Positions 17,333 to 26,146 of a stretch of 64,000 nt of DNA are shown here, one piece after another. The position numbers and the translations under genes were made by a program. Source of the stretch: Fodinicola acaciae (lineage in GTDB: Bacteria; Actinomycetota; Actinomycetes; Mycobacteriales; HKI-0501). The notes beneath the pieces are model-generated. The model made no database searches, had not been told where the DNA came from, and was given only the letters and a program-made list of their open reading frames with translations. The stretch covers positions 124,001 to 188,000 of the forward strand of contig NZ_WOTN01000002.1 of assembly GCF_010993745.1 (NCBI RefSeq). The letters are read 5' to 3'. The stretch's first letter is position 1; the number at the start of each line of letters is the position of its first letter.

Positions 17333-18138
17333 TTGACGGATCGACAGGACCTGAGCGGCCGCAGCGCACTGGTGACCGAAGGCGGACGTGGGGCCAGGTG
17401 GAGTGATCGCCGCGGCGTTGGCCCGGGCCGGTGCCGCGGTCATGGCTGGCGACATCGACGAGGACGTAGCGAAGGCGACAGCCGCGGCGATCGCCAACGC
17501 AGGCGGCAAAGCCGGCTATGCCGTACTGGACGTGACCGACAAGCAGGGTTGGCACGTGGCGGTCGCCGCCACGATCGCCGAGACGGGCGGCTTCGACATT
17601 CTGGTCAACAACGCCGGCGTCGAGGTCACTGGTTTGCTGGTGGACTTGGACCCCGCGGACCTACAAGCGATGTTCGACGTCAACGTGCTCGGCGAGGCTA
17701 GGCCTCAAGCATGCATTTCGTGCGATGCGGCCGGGTGGTCTGGTGGGTAACGGCGGCGTGGTGATCAATGTCGCCTCGGTGTCGGCGACTGTGGATTTTC
17801 CCGGCGTCGCCGCCTGCTCGGCAGCCAAAGCCGCGGTCGATCGGCTCACCCGGTCCGCCGCGCTGGAGTCGGGAAAGCTCGGCTACGGCGTACGAGTGAA
17901 CTGCGTCCACCCCGGATTCATCCCGACCACGGCATACCGGCGGTCCTCCGAGGATGCGATGGGGACCGGAGATTTCGCGAGCGTCTACGATGCCACGGGT
18001 AACGCCGCGGACAACGCGCCGACCGACAGCTTCGACGACACGTCCCAGATCGGCACGACCGTGGTCTACCTGGCTTCGGACGCGGCTCGCCTGGTGACCG
18101 GTGCGGTGCTGCCGGTCGACGGTGGCTTGCAGACCTGA
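17333..18138 (+). pseudogene. Short-chain dehydrogenase/reductase, frameshifted and catalytically altered
   Basis: A classical SDR split into three frames. TTG 17333 (with GAGGTGAGG ahead) reads LSGRSALVT, where the glycine-rich loop breaks near 17385. The next frame has GAAVMAGDIDED, GYAVLDVTDKQGW and FDILVNNAGVEVTGLLVDLD, then breaks near 17697. The last frame reads LKHAFRAMRPGG, VVINVASVSA and VNCVHPGFIPT, ending in LPVDGGLQT. In addition the YxxxK motif reads ACSAAKAAVD, with Cys in place of the catalytic Tyr. Two frame changes and a lost active-site residue indicate decay. Confidence 0.8.
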
Positions 18139-18183
18139 GCTGGGGTTGGCGGCGGCCAGGTGACCGGCCCCCGCGAACCTCCG

Positions 18184-19545
18184 TCATCCGATGGCGTCGT
18201 CCGGTCCTACCGGATAGCCGGCGATGTCGAGCAGCGACTTGAACAGAGTGTCGCCGAGAAACGCGGCGTTGCGTGGGTCGGTGAGCGTGGTCGGTACGGT
18301 CCTGATGTCGCAGCCGGGCGCGAGCGGGACGCCGTCGAACCGGTCCTTGAGCCAGACGGCCGCACCAGGCAGGCCGGCGATCGCCGCGAGGACGTGTTCG
18401 TTGCTGGCGCTGTCGCGCCGGTAGACGATCTGGTCACCTGCGGCGCATCGGCCGGCGACCAGGTCGTCGACCGGTGCGATCGGCAGGACCTCGTCACCGA
18501 CGGTGTGGAACAGGTAGGTCGGCGCGTCAGTCCTGATGTCGGACGGCATCGTGTTCAACGCGAGGTATTTCTGCGGGATCGGTTGGTGCAGCGGATCCGG
18601 CACGGTGAAATAGGTGTCGATGTTGGCGTACGGGTTTTGTATGACGTTGTTCTGCAGGCACTGGTTTTTGGTCTTGTCGAAAGCCGACTTGCCGGCGGCG
18701 GTGGTGTGTTGGTCGACGTACTGGTCCAGCTCCGGATAGGCCTGACGGAGGCCTTCGATGCCGGTGACCGCGATGCCGGCCCACACCGTCCTGTTGATCT
18801 TGTTGTAGACGGCCTGGATGTCCGGTGGCACGCCTCCTGCCGCGACGCCGACGATGTTGAGCTCGGGTGCGTAGCCGGACGACAGGGTCGAGGTCCATTC
18901 GGCGGCGTGTGCGCCGCCGGAATAGCCAAGCACGCCGACCTTCGTACGCGGACCGTTCAACCCCATGGCGCCAAAACTCTCGGTCGCGCGGATCGCGTCG
19001 AGAGTGGCCTGTCCCGACATCCGGCCGGCGAGATACTCACCGGTGGGGCCGAGATGGTCGGGGACGGTGACGGCCCATCCCTGCCGCAGTCCGGCGGCGA
19101 TCATGACGAGCTCGATCTGCACCGGCACGCCGCTCCAGTTGAGGTTCTGCTGCAGTTGGTATGACGGAGCGCAGGAGGCCGGGATGCTGTCCTCGAACGA
19201 GTCGTACGCCAACAGGGGACGGCTCGGATCCGGGCCGGCCTGATAGGGAAGCATCGCCGTGGTGATCGCCACGACAGGATTTCCGGTCGCGTCGTTGGTC
19301 CGGTAGCGCAGCTGCCATGCGGTGATCTTCACCGGGATCAGCGAGCCGGCGGCGATGGTCACCGGCCGCGCGTCCAACACCGTACCAGGCGCAAGCGCGG
19401 CAATGTCGTCCGGCGAGGTCACCGGCGCGGCGGTCGTCGGCGTTGCCGCGAACAGACCGCCGAGCATGAGGGTCAACCCGGCCGCGATCGTGCCGAAACG
19501 TTGTCGTTGAGGCGGTCGCGGCGGCTCGAGCTGTGGTCGTGTCAT
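18184..19545 (-). CDS. Secreted lipase (LIP family)
   Basis: The 453-residue protein has a signal peptide (residues 1-40: basic start, hydrophobic TIAAGLTLMLGGLFAATP, ATTAAPV-type cleavage region). The secretory-lipase domain follows: nucleophile elbow VGVLGYSGGAHAAEW (Ser at about 218), LAYDSFEDSIPASCAPSY and a late acid/His region with GDEVLPIAPVDDLV and NEHVLAAIAG. Cysteines that could pair (CAPSY, NQCLQNN, RCAAGD, GCDIRT) fit an exported enzyme. It acts outside the cell on acylglycerols or esters. The divergent TetR gene and the palindrome between them suggest local repression. Confidence 0.85.
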   Translation of the reverse strand: MTRPQLEPPRPPQRQRFGTIAAGLTLMLGGLFAATPTTAAPVTSPDDIAALAPGTVLDARPVTIAAGSLIPVKITAWQLRYRTNDATGNPVVAITTAMLPYQAGPDPSRPLLAYDSFEDSIPASCAPSYQLQQNLNWSGVPVQIELVMIAAGLRQGWAVTVPDHLGPTGEYLAGRMSGQATLDAIRATESFGAMGLNGPRTKVGVLGYSGGAHAAEWTSTLSSGYAPELNIVGVAAGGVPPDIQAVYNKINRTVWAGIAVTGIEGLRQAYPELDQYVDQHTTAAGKSAFDKTKNQCLQNNVIQNPYANIDTYFTVPDPLHQPIPQKYLALNTMPSDIRTDAPTYLFHTVGDEVLPIAPVDDLVAGRCAAGDQIVYRRDSASNEHVLAAIAGLPGAAVWLKDRFDGVPLAPGCDIRTVPTTLTDPRNAAFLGDTLFKSLLDIAGYPVGPDDAIG

Positions 19546-19596
19546 CGCTGACTCTCCTGACTTCCTCCGAAGGACGGCGGGGACGTTGGACGGAAT

Positions 19597-19620
19597 GAAC
19601 TAGTACATACGCACCAGTTC
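19597..19620. promoter_or_regulatory. Palindromic operator between lipase and tetR
   Basis: A 24-bp dyad with outer arms GAACT and AGTTC and further matching positions inside (18 of 24 bases symmetric). It lies between two divergent starts, 51 bases from the lipase and 40 from tetR. A shared TetR operator is the natural reading. Confidence 0.65.
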
Positions 19621-19660
19621 TGAAGTGGGACCAACGTACGACTCTCGATAAGGTGTGTCA

Positions 19661-20356
19661 ATGCCGTCAGCAGGGACCGACAACAACGCGGACACGGCCG
19701 TCCACGGCGACGCCAGCAGTGGGAGAGTGCCGACCCAGCGCCGCAGCGTGGAACGGCGGGAGGCGTTGTTGCGCGCCGCGCTGCTCCTGCTCGCCGAAGG
19801 GGGTCCGCGCGCCGTGACGCACCGCGCGGTCGCGGCGCGAGCGGGTCTGCCGCTGGCTGCGACGACGTACTATTTCGACTCCATCGCCGCGCTCACTGTC
19901 GAAGCGTTGCGGCTGCACAGCACCGAACGCGTCGCCGAGCTGCGCGCGCTGGCCGACGACGCCGCGCAACGCGCGACCAGCCGGCAGGATCTCGCCAGGC
20001 GGATCGTCGACTCGTTGCTCAGTCGGGACACGGTGGCGATCGTCGCGCAGTTCGAGGTCTACCTGGAGGCGGCCCGCAACCCGAAGCTGCGGCCGGCCGT
20101 CGCCGAGTCGTTGGAGGCATTCGAGGCACTGGCGGCGTCGTTGCTCGCCAGCGCCGGTGCGCGCGAGCCTGCCGACGCGGCGGCCGCGTTCGTGGCACTC
20201 GTCAATGGATTCGCATTGCACAGAGTGGCTCGCGATGCCACGCCGCGCGCCGACGCCGAGGCCCTCATGAACGCGATGCGCGCACTGTTGATCGCACAGC
20301 TGATGCCGGTCACTCAGCTCGACCGCTGGAACAGCGTTCTCGACAAACCGTTCTGA
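19661..20356 (+). CDS. TetR-family regulator
   Basis: The product (231 residues) has a disordered N terminus of about 25 residues. The TetR HTH follows (RREALLRAALLLLAEGGPRAVTHRAVAARAGLPLAATTYYF), then an all-helical ligand domain. The YYF-type end of the recognition helix places it in the AcrR/KstR-like group with TetR_C domains. ATG 19661 is preferred; GTG 19655 is in frame. It is divergent from the secreted lipase and probably controls it and itself through the dyad at 19597-19620. Confidence 0.85.
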   Translation: MPSAGTDNNADTAVHGDASSGRVPTQRRSVERREALLRAALLLLAEGGPRAVTHRAVAARAGLPLAATTYYFDSIAALTVEALRLHSTERVAELRALADDAAQRATSRQDLARRIVDSLLSRDTVAIVAQFEVYLEAARNPKLRPAVAESLEAFEALAASLLASAGAREPADAAAAFVALVNGFALHRVARDATPRADAEALMNAMRALLIAQLMPVTQLDRWNSVLDKPF

Positions 20357-20383
20357 CCGCTACGGAAACGCGTGACGCGAAAA

Positions 20384-20411
20384 TCCGGCGGCCGGTGGCC
20401 CGGCCGCCGGA
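20384..20411. terminator. GC-rich terminator hairpin
   Basis: TCCGGCGGCCGG and CCGGCCGCCGGA form a 12-bp perfect stem with a four-base loop, 28 bases after the tetR stop. There is no U-tract, as usual in high-GC actinobacteria. Confidence 0.65.
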
Positions 20412-20421
20412 CATCCTCATC

Positions 20422-20640
20422 TCAGGTGTGCCAGGCGCCGGACTCCGCGCAGTCGTCCGGCCAGTTGTTCACTTCGGTGCAGACCTTGACGAATATGTAC
20501 GGATGCGTGTTTCGTCGAAGTTGTATGTCTCCGGCGCGCCGGCATATCCGTTGTAGTTCCAGTGCTGGGGATGCCAGTCGCCGTTGGGGTAGCGCCACTG
20601 GAAAGTCGAGGTAGTAGAGGTTGGCCATCCGTTTTCCGGG
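20422..20640 (-). pseudogene. Fragment of a small secreted-type protein, frameshifted
   Basis: Two minus-strand frames together read WRYPNGDWHPQHWNYNGYAG, PETYNFDETR, then after a frame change near 20510, HPYIFVKVCTEVNNWPDDC and AESGAWHT before the stop. The aromatic and Cys-rich composition looks like the C terminus of an exported protein. No start or signal peptide remains; the sequence runs into the erythromycin-esterase fragment at about 20640. I do not recognise the family. Confidence 0.4.
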
Positions 20641-21825
20641 ATGTGTTCCGGAGGCGAGTCCGATCGCCAGCCGGGCCGGTTTTCCGCTGGCCGGCTGCCA
20701 GATCGACAGGGCTGGCTCGTCGACCGGTGGCTGCACGGCAGCGATGAGAGCACAGTCGATGCGGTATTGGCGAACGGCATGACCTCGCTCATGGGGTTGT
20801 GGACGGAAGTGCGTGCCCATCTGGAATGGATCCGCGACTACAACGGATCCGCAGCCAGGCCAGTCAGCTTCTATGGGATCGACCTGTCGGGCTCGAACAG
20901 CTCGCTGCTGCCGAGCCTGGATGCCGTGGCCGCGTTCCTCGCCGAGGCCGACCCGGAACGTGAGCTGGATCCGCTGATTCGGGAAACCGCCGCTCGCTTC
21001 GCAGCGGCCTCACCGTTTTCCATCGCCTCGGTCGCCACCTCGTACGGCAACCTCGCACCTGAACGTCAGGACGCGTTGACCGCGGCTCTGGCCAGGCTCA
21101 CCCACCGTCTGACCGGCCACCGGTTGGAATATGTGCGGCGGACTTCCGCGGAGGCGTACGAGCATGCGCTGCGCGCGATCCATCTGGCCGCGGTCCTGGA
21201 CGTCAATGCGCAGGCGATGCTTGGACAAGACCTCCAGGCGGTGCTCGCCAACCGCGACGCCGCCATCGCCGACAACGTCGAGTGGATCCTGCGTCGGCAG
21301 GACCGGATCCTGTTGGCCGCGCACAACGGCCACGTCCAGCGATGGCCGACCGTCGCGGCCCCCGGCAGGCCGCCGGCGAGCTCGATGGGAATGCACCTGG
21401 CCGACCGCTTGGGAAAGGATTACGTGGTTATCGGCATGACCACCGGAGGCGGCCTGACCTTCAATCTCGGACCGGGTTTCTTCAAGGGTGAACTGCTCGC
21501 CGAACAGGGTCCGCCGGAGCCCGACAGCCTCGACGCGCTCATGGACGCCAGCTGCGACCGACCGTTCGCCGTCGACCTCAGACAACTGTCACCAGAGGAC
21601 ACCGCGGCGGTCGGTGCCATCAGGCGCCACCGTCACGGCATCTACTATCCGGAGGTGGATCCTCTGGACGCTTTCGATCTGATCGTCCATTTTCCGGAGA
21701 CCACGGCTGCGCATCTCGACCACGGCGCGGTCGCCAGCTCACCGCCAGAGGTACGGAGGCCTTCGAACAGAGCATGTGAGTCTGGCCGGGCCGAACCTGA
21801 TGGGTCGTGCGGAAATGAGGAATAG
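20641..21825 (+). pseudogene. Erythromycin-esterase family protein, N-terminally truncated
   Basis: The frame matches the erythromycin esterase/succinoglycan-biosynthesis family from WLVDRWLHGSDESTVDAVLA onward: VSFYGIDLSGSNSSLLPSLD, MLGQDLQAVLANRDAAIADN, then LLAAHNGHVQRW with a conserved active-site His. The usual first 70 or so residues, including the GEPTHG-type segment with catalytic Glu and His, are missing; the preceding sequence belongs to an unrelated fragment. Hydrolysis of the macrolide ring is therefore unlikely. The last 40 residues are unrelated to the family and end two bases before the next small gene. Confidence 0.7.
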
Positions 21826-21827
21826 AG

Positions 21828-22151
21828 ATGTCCGTATTCGATTACATCCACAGATTGCTGTTGGGCCTGTTAGGACTGGTCGGAGGAGTCGGGTCGATTC
21901 CGTGGTTCGCGCTCAACCTGCTCAACGGCCTTTCCATCAACGCGTACCGACCGTCGCTCACTTGGCTCGCGTACCCGCTCGGCCTGGCCGTGCCGGCGGT
22001 CTGGATCGTACTGTTCGTACTCGCGCTACGGAAGCGGAAGGGCCCTCACCGGTGGGGATGGCTAGCCGCATGTTGGGCCGCGTTTGCTGTAGTGACCCTC
22101 TTGCTGGGATCCGTTGCGCTGTCCCTGGGGTCCGACCCCGCAGGTGCGTAG
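21828..22151 (+). CDS. Small integral membrane protein
   Basis: The product has 107 residues and three hydrophobic segments: LLLGLLGLVGGVGSIPWFAL, LGLAVPAVWIVLFVLAL and LAACWAAFAVVTLLLGSVAL. A positive loop (RKRKGPHR) lies between the second and third. The family is not recognised. A GGAA-type site lies 7 bases before ATG 21828. It follows the esterase fragment closely and may be co-transcribed. Confidence 0.65.
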   Translation: MSVFDYIHRLLLGLLGLVGGVGSIPWFALNLLNGLSINAYRPSLTWLAYPLGLAVPAVWIVLFVLALRKRKGPHRWGWLAACWAAFAVVTLLLGSVALSLGSDPAGA

Positions 22152-22253
22152 CAGGACTGACCCTCGTGGAGATCAACATCGCGCCTCACCAGGCCTGTTC
22201 AGCGCCCGGTGTCCAGCCGCACAGCCGCGAAGGCCGTTGTCGCGGCGCGGCAT

Positions 22254-22353
22254 TCACACCAGCAGCTCGCCTCGGATGGTGATCACCGCGTGGCCTCCGA
22301 CACGCACGCGATCGCCGTTCACGAGTACGTCCAGTTCGCCTGGCCGTATAACC
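22254..22353 (-). pseudogene. C-terminal tail of a PhzF-like epimerase
   Basis: About 32 residues ending at the TGA at 22254-22256 read RPGELDVLVNGDRVRVGGHA followed by VITIRGELLV. This resembles the end of PhzF-family isomerases (RPSxLxVxxxGxxVRVGGxAV). No upstream part exists; the neighbouring oxidoreductase begins just beyond. It is a gene relic. Confidence 0.4.
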
Positions 22354-22380
22354 TTCGATGTTCGGCATACGTGCGTGTCT

Positions 22381-23313
22381 TCAGGGGATCAGAACGACAC
22401 GTCCGCGTACGCCGCCTCGTTCCATTTGTGTGTGCGCTTGCGCGGCGTCGGCGAGGGGCAGGGTGTGGGCGACTCGTGGCGTGAGCGCCGCTGAGTCGAC
22501 CAGGGCCGACAGTTCGGCAAGTCTGGCACCGTCGGCCACTACCTCCTGGACCACCACACGAGTGCCGCGAATCGGGGGTGGCGCGAATGGTGCCACGAGG
22601 GCAACGAAAGTGCCGCCGCCACGAAGGGCGTCGTGTGCCCGGATACCGAGTACCGCGGCGTCGATGACGGCGTCGACGCCTCCGTGTGCCAGGCGGCGGA
22701 CCGCCAGGCCAAGCTGCTCGGTGGACGTGATCACGTCGCTGGCGCCAAGGGTTCGCACCAGATCTTCGTCACCAGGCCGTACGACCGCGATCGTCCGCAG
22801 GCCCTTGAGGGCGGCGAGCTCCAGTACGAAGCCACCGACACCGCCGGCGGCGCCGGTGACGAGCAGGGTTTGACCGCGCGACAATCCAGTCAGATTGACG
22901 GCGCGGTCTGCGGTTAGTCCATTCAAGGGCAGTGTCGCGGCTGCCGTGATCGAAACCGACTGTGGAGCAGCCGCGATTGCGGATTCGTCGAGCACCACGT
23001 GTTCAGCGTGCGAACCGGGTGCGAAGAGCAGATCGCGCAGTCCGACAACCGCGTCGCCTACGCAGAACCGGACAACCTCGGGCCCGGCAGCGTCGATGTG
23101 GCCGGCGACGTCCCATCCCATACCTATGCGTGGAGCCGGAGCCATCAATCCCGCCTCGGTAAGGCGGCCCGCGCGGGCGGACAAATCGATGGGATTGACC
23201 GACGATGCCGCCACCCGGATTCGGACCTGCCCCTGCGCAGGCTCCGGCACAGGAGTGTCAACAAGCTCAAGAACCTCCGGGCCACCGAACCGGTGGACAA
23301 TAATTGACCGCAT
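22381..23313 (-). CDS. NADP-dependent quinone-oxidoreductase-like dehydrogenase
   Basis: The 310-residue product is a zinc-free MDR. It has a GroES-like N domain (GPEVLELVDTPVPEPAQGQV, VNPIDLSARAG) and a Rossmann domain with LLVTGAAGGVGGFVLELAALKG, a long-type AxxGxxG motif. The zinc ligands of alcohol dehydrogenases are absent. It likely reduces quinones or enones with NADPH. It is divergent from an HxlR regulator 74 bases away with a palindrome between, a common redox-responsive pairing. Confidence 0.85.
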   Translation of the reverse strand: MRSIIVHRFGGPEVLELVDTPVPEPAQGQVRIRVAASSVNPIDLSARAGRLTEAGLMAPAPRIGMGWDVAGHIDAAGPEVVRFCVGDAVVGLRDLLFAPGSHAEHVVLDESAIAAAPQSVSITAAATLPLNGLTADRAVNLTGLSRGQTLLVTGAAGGVGGFVLELAALKGLRTIAVVRPGDEDLVRTLGASDVITSTEQLGLAVRRLAHGGVDAVIDAAVLGIRAHDALRGGGTFVALVAPFAPPPIRGTRVVVQEVVADGARLAELSALVDSAALTPRVAHTLPLADAAQAHTQMERGGVRGRVVLIP

Positions 23314-23350
23314 GGGCCGACGTTAGGAACTGCCGGCCTGCCCGACAAGA

Positions 23351-23368
23351 AGGCACTCGCAGGTGCCT
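23351..23368. promoter_or_regulatory. Putative HxlR operator
   Basis: AGGCAC and GTGCCT form perfect inverted arms around TCGCAG. The site lies 38 bases from the dehydrogenase start and 20 from hxlR, so one bound dimer could control both. Confidence 0.55.
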
Positions 23369-23387
23369 ATCGTACGCAGGAGAGCCG

Positions 23388-23786
23388 ATGGCAACCAACA
23401 CAGCAGCCGAGCGCCGCGATTCCGAACGCCGCGCATACAACGCGAACCTCGCCGATTGCCCCGGCCACGAACTGCTCGCGATCCTCAGTAACAAGTGGGT
23501 CACTCTGGCCTTGAGCGCACTTGCTGATGGGCCGCGCCGGCACAGTGAGCTGTCCCAGATCATTGCCGGAGCCAGCCAAAAGATGCTCTCCCAAACACTT
23601 CGACAGCTTGAGCGCGACGGACTCCTCACCCGGACGGTCACAGCCTCGGTACCGGCGCGCGTCGACTATGCCCTGACTCCGCTGGGGGAGAGTCTCTTGC
23701 CCATCCAACGCGCCATCAAAGCGTGGGCGGAAACGCATGTCGAAGACGTCCACAACGCGCGCATCAACTACGACGACCAGCGTTGA
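23388..23786 (+). CDS. HxlR-family transcriptional regulator
   Basis: The 132-residue product has the HxlR winged helix: LADCPGHELLAILSNKWVTL, HSELSQIIAGASQKMLSQTL, LERDGLLTRTV and the wing VDYALTPLGESLLP. One N-terminal Cys (ADCP) is at the position used by thiol-sensing relatives such as QorR and YodB. ATG 23388 has GGAGAG just ahead. It is divergent from the quinone oxidoreductase, which suggests control by quinones or electrophiles. Confidence 0.88.
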   Translation: MATNTAAERRDSERRAYNANLADCPGHELLAILSNKWVTLALSALADGPRRHSELSQIIAGASQKMLSQTLRQLERDGLLTRTVTASVPARVDYALTPLGESLLPIQRAIKAWAETHVEDVHNARINYDDQR

Positions 23787-23989
23787 CGGCGACTGCCACA
23801 TCAGCCTCGACAGCCCCTCATACCAGTCGCGTCCCTGCTGCCCGTGGGCGACCTGAATGACTACATGACCTCAAGTCGGAACGTCTTGTTAGGTCTGGCA
23901 CGTATGACGATGCCCGACTGCAGGCGCGGCATCGGACGCACCGACGAACGCGCGTGCGGTGGCTGTTGCGTGCCGTTGATAGTGATCGT

Positions 23990-24865
23990 TTACCCGGTGG
24001 CTTCAGTGGTTTGGCTTTCTGGCGCAGTCTCATAGTGTGTTTCGCCATGGGGTCGGTCGTGGTTGTAGTAGTCCTGCCATTCCTTGAGGCGGGCGTTGAA
24101 GATGTTGACGTCGTCGATGACGGCGCCGTCGAGCAGCCGATAGATTTCTCGCCGTCGATGCGGTGGTTGCGCTTGACTCTCCCGTTCAGCCGGGTGTGCG
24201 GGGATTGAAGTAACGGTGCTCGATGTCTTTGTCGAGCACGTGCCAGTGGAAGGCCGACTGGAATTCGGCATCGCTGTCGGTTTGGGTGGTCTGGACCGCG
24301 AAGGACAGCTGAGAGCTCACAGTCCAAGAGCTGGATCGCGGTTTTCTGATTGTTCTTGGGCAGGGTTCGACGAACTTGACGTCGATCTGGACGTGGCGGC
24401 TGGGGCGTTGCCTCTCGTAGCATCTCCATCGGCGGTCGTGGCGCTCGTAGCACTGAGAGGCAGCAGCCGTCCCATGTCCCGGCGGTGCAGGATGCGCGAG
24501 ACGCCGGATTTTGCAGATCGTGAGATCGTGGTAGCGCTGCAGATACATCACGATCTTGTCGGGGCCAAGTGGTGGTGCTTGCGCAGGTGGATGATCTTCT
24601 CCACCATCCCGTCGCGGGTGGGCGTTCGGGCAGGTCCGTGGCCTGCAGATCGGTTCCGCAAGCCATCGACACCCTCAGCCTGATGGAAGCGCAGCCAGTT
24701 GTAGTACGTCGGCCGACTAATCCCCGAAGCAACGGCAGGCCATCGCCACACTCCGGTCGCTTCCTCGGCATGACGAAGTACCGCCAGGCGCTGACGCGCG
24801 GATCGAACCAACAGTCCACCCGCGGCGCCCGCCAACACGGCCCGGCGCGTCAGTCCAGCACTCAT
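23990..24865 (-). pseudogene. Decayed IS481/IS3-type transposase
   Basis: Pieces in three minus-strand frames reproduce an integrase-core transposase. First comes the HTH part (RLAVLRHAEEATG, ISRPTYYNWLRFHQAEGVDG). Then YLQRYHDLTICK, HVQIDVKFVEPC (first Asp), QTDSDAEFQSAFHWHVLDKD (second Asp region) and EIYRLLDGAVIDDVNIFNAR, ending in LKEWQDYYNHDRPHG. Several frame changes and internal losses make it inactive. The flanks show no clear inverted repeats. Confidence 0.75.
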
Positions 24866-24913
24866 GCCCCTCCCGGTAGCACGGACCGCCTTCACGGCGC
24901 CCTCAGCTGACCG

Positions 24914-26146
24914 TCACCGGCTGATCCGCAACGTCGGGGCGGGCGAACCCTTCATCGGTGTGGGCTTTTGCCAATCGAAGCGCGCTCCCGGTGGGTAGTG
25001 AAGTGGTACGAACGCCGAGCCGTCGTCCGACACCGAGACGAAAGACGCCGCCGCCTTGAAGTCCGGCGGCGTGCCGTGCCCCTGGAAGCCGTCCGCTCTG
25101 AACTCCCCTGACGGTAGCCGGTCCAGCGCGAAAAACAGCTGCGTCGGAAATTGTGCGGTGAACGTTCGGCCCTGATCGGAGCTGCGCACCATCGGAGATC
25201 CGCTGATGCCGTTGGTCGAGGACAGAGCCAGCAGATCGCCGTTCGGGAGCAACTGGACCCAACCCAGGCTCTTCATCGACGGCGTACTCCACTGCTGCCA
25301 GAAGGCGCCTCCGTCAGCGGTGCGGTAGATCACCGTACGGCCGCTGCGTTGGTCAGTGAACACCGCATATCCGACGACTCCGTCGACGCTTGCCAACGAT
25401 GACCAGCCGGCGCCCTTTCCGGCCGGTGCGAAGTCCTTCCACGAGCGGCCTCGATCACGGCTGACAGCCGTGGTGCCTGGCGACCATCCGGGCGACAGCC
25501 AGAGCGACCCGTCGCCGGCTTCGGTCACGTGACCGTCGCCTGGCGCGAGCGGCTGGTGCGCGAGTGGATGCAATCGTCCGGTCGCCGGATCGATCGTGAC
25601 GAGCCGGTGGGCCGCTTCCTTGTACGTGTAGAAGGTCGCCGGCACCACGGCCCAGCCGGAGGGGACCGTCTCGATGGCGGTGTCCATCTGCTGGTTTACC
25701 GGCTGCCAGCTGCGACCGGCGTCTTGGGTGATGCACCCCGTTAGGACGACCGTGTCCGGGTCCAGCGCGATGTCCCCGCCGTACTCCTCCCGCACCTTTG
25801 CGAAGTCCGGCATTCGAGACGCGTCCCAGTGCCGCCCGTTGTCCCAGGTCCGCGCCAGCACCAGATCTTTGCTGTCGGTGCAGTTGCCGAGCACCAGGTA
25901 GCTGATCGCCTTGCTCACCGGCAACACCCTGCACACCTCGGTGGCGCCGAGCAGACCGACAGCCGGGGCCGTACCCAGTGGTACGACGACGATCGCGGCG
26001 AGAGCGGCTGCGACCGCGGCAGCCAGCGCGGCCAACCACCCGCGTACGCGCTTGCGGCGGCCCTGCGCGGCGATGACGGAGAAGTCAGGTTGCACCATCT
26101 GCTCATCGAGATAGTCGCGCGCGCCGGTGGCATCGAGCTGGTTCAC
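24914..26146 (-). CDS. Membrane-anchored beta-propeller (BNR/sialidase-like) protein paired with an ECF sigma factor
   Basis: The 410-residue product has a cytoplasmic N terminus (1-33), one transmembrane helix (WLAALAAAVAAALAAIVVVPLG, about 37-58) and an extracytoplasmic domain with repeated Asp-box motifs: TWDNGRHW, TQDAGRSW, SRDRGRSW, TADGGAFW, SSDQGRTF. Five such boxes suggest a five- to six-bladed propeller. Its start overlaps the sigma-factor stop (ATGA). An anti-sigma or sensor role is inferred from position; the short N-terminal segment has no recognised zinc anti-sigma motif. Confidence 0.75.
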   Translation of the reverse strand: MNQLDATGARDYLDEQMVQPDFSVIAAQGRRKRVRGWLAALAAAVAAALAAIVVVPLGTAPAVGLLGATEVCRVLPVSKAISYLVLGNCTDSKDLVLARTWDNGRHWDASRMPDFAKVREEYGGDIALDPDTVVLTGCITQDAGRSWQPVNQQMDTAIETVPSGWAVVPATFYTYKEAAHRLVTIDPATGRLHPLAHQPLAPGDGHVTEAGDGSLWLSPGWSPGTTAVSRDRGRSWKDFAPAGKGAGWSSLASVDGVVGYAVFTDQRSGRTVIYRTADGGAFWQQWSTPSMKSLGWVQLLPNGDLLALSSTNGISGSPMVRSSDQGRTFTAQFPTQLFFALDRLPSGEFRADGFQGHGTPPDFKAAASFVSVSDDGSAFVPLHYPPGARFDWQKPTPMKGSPAPTLRISR

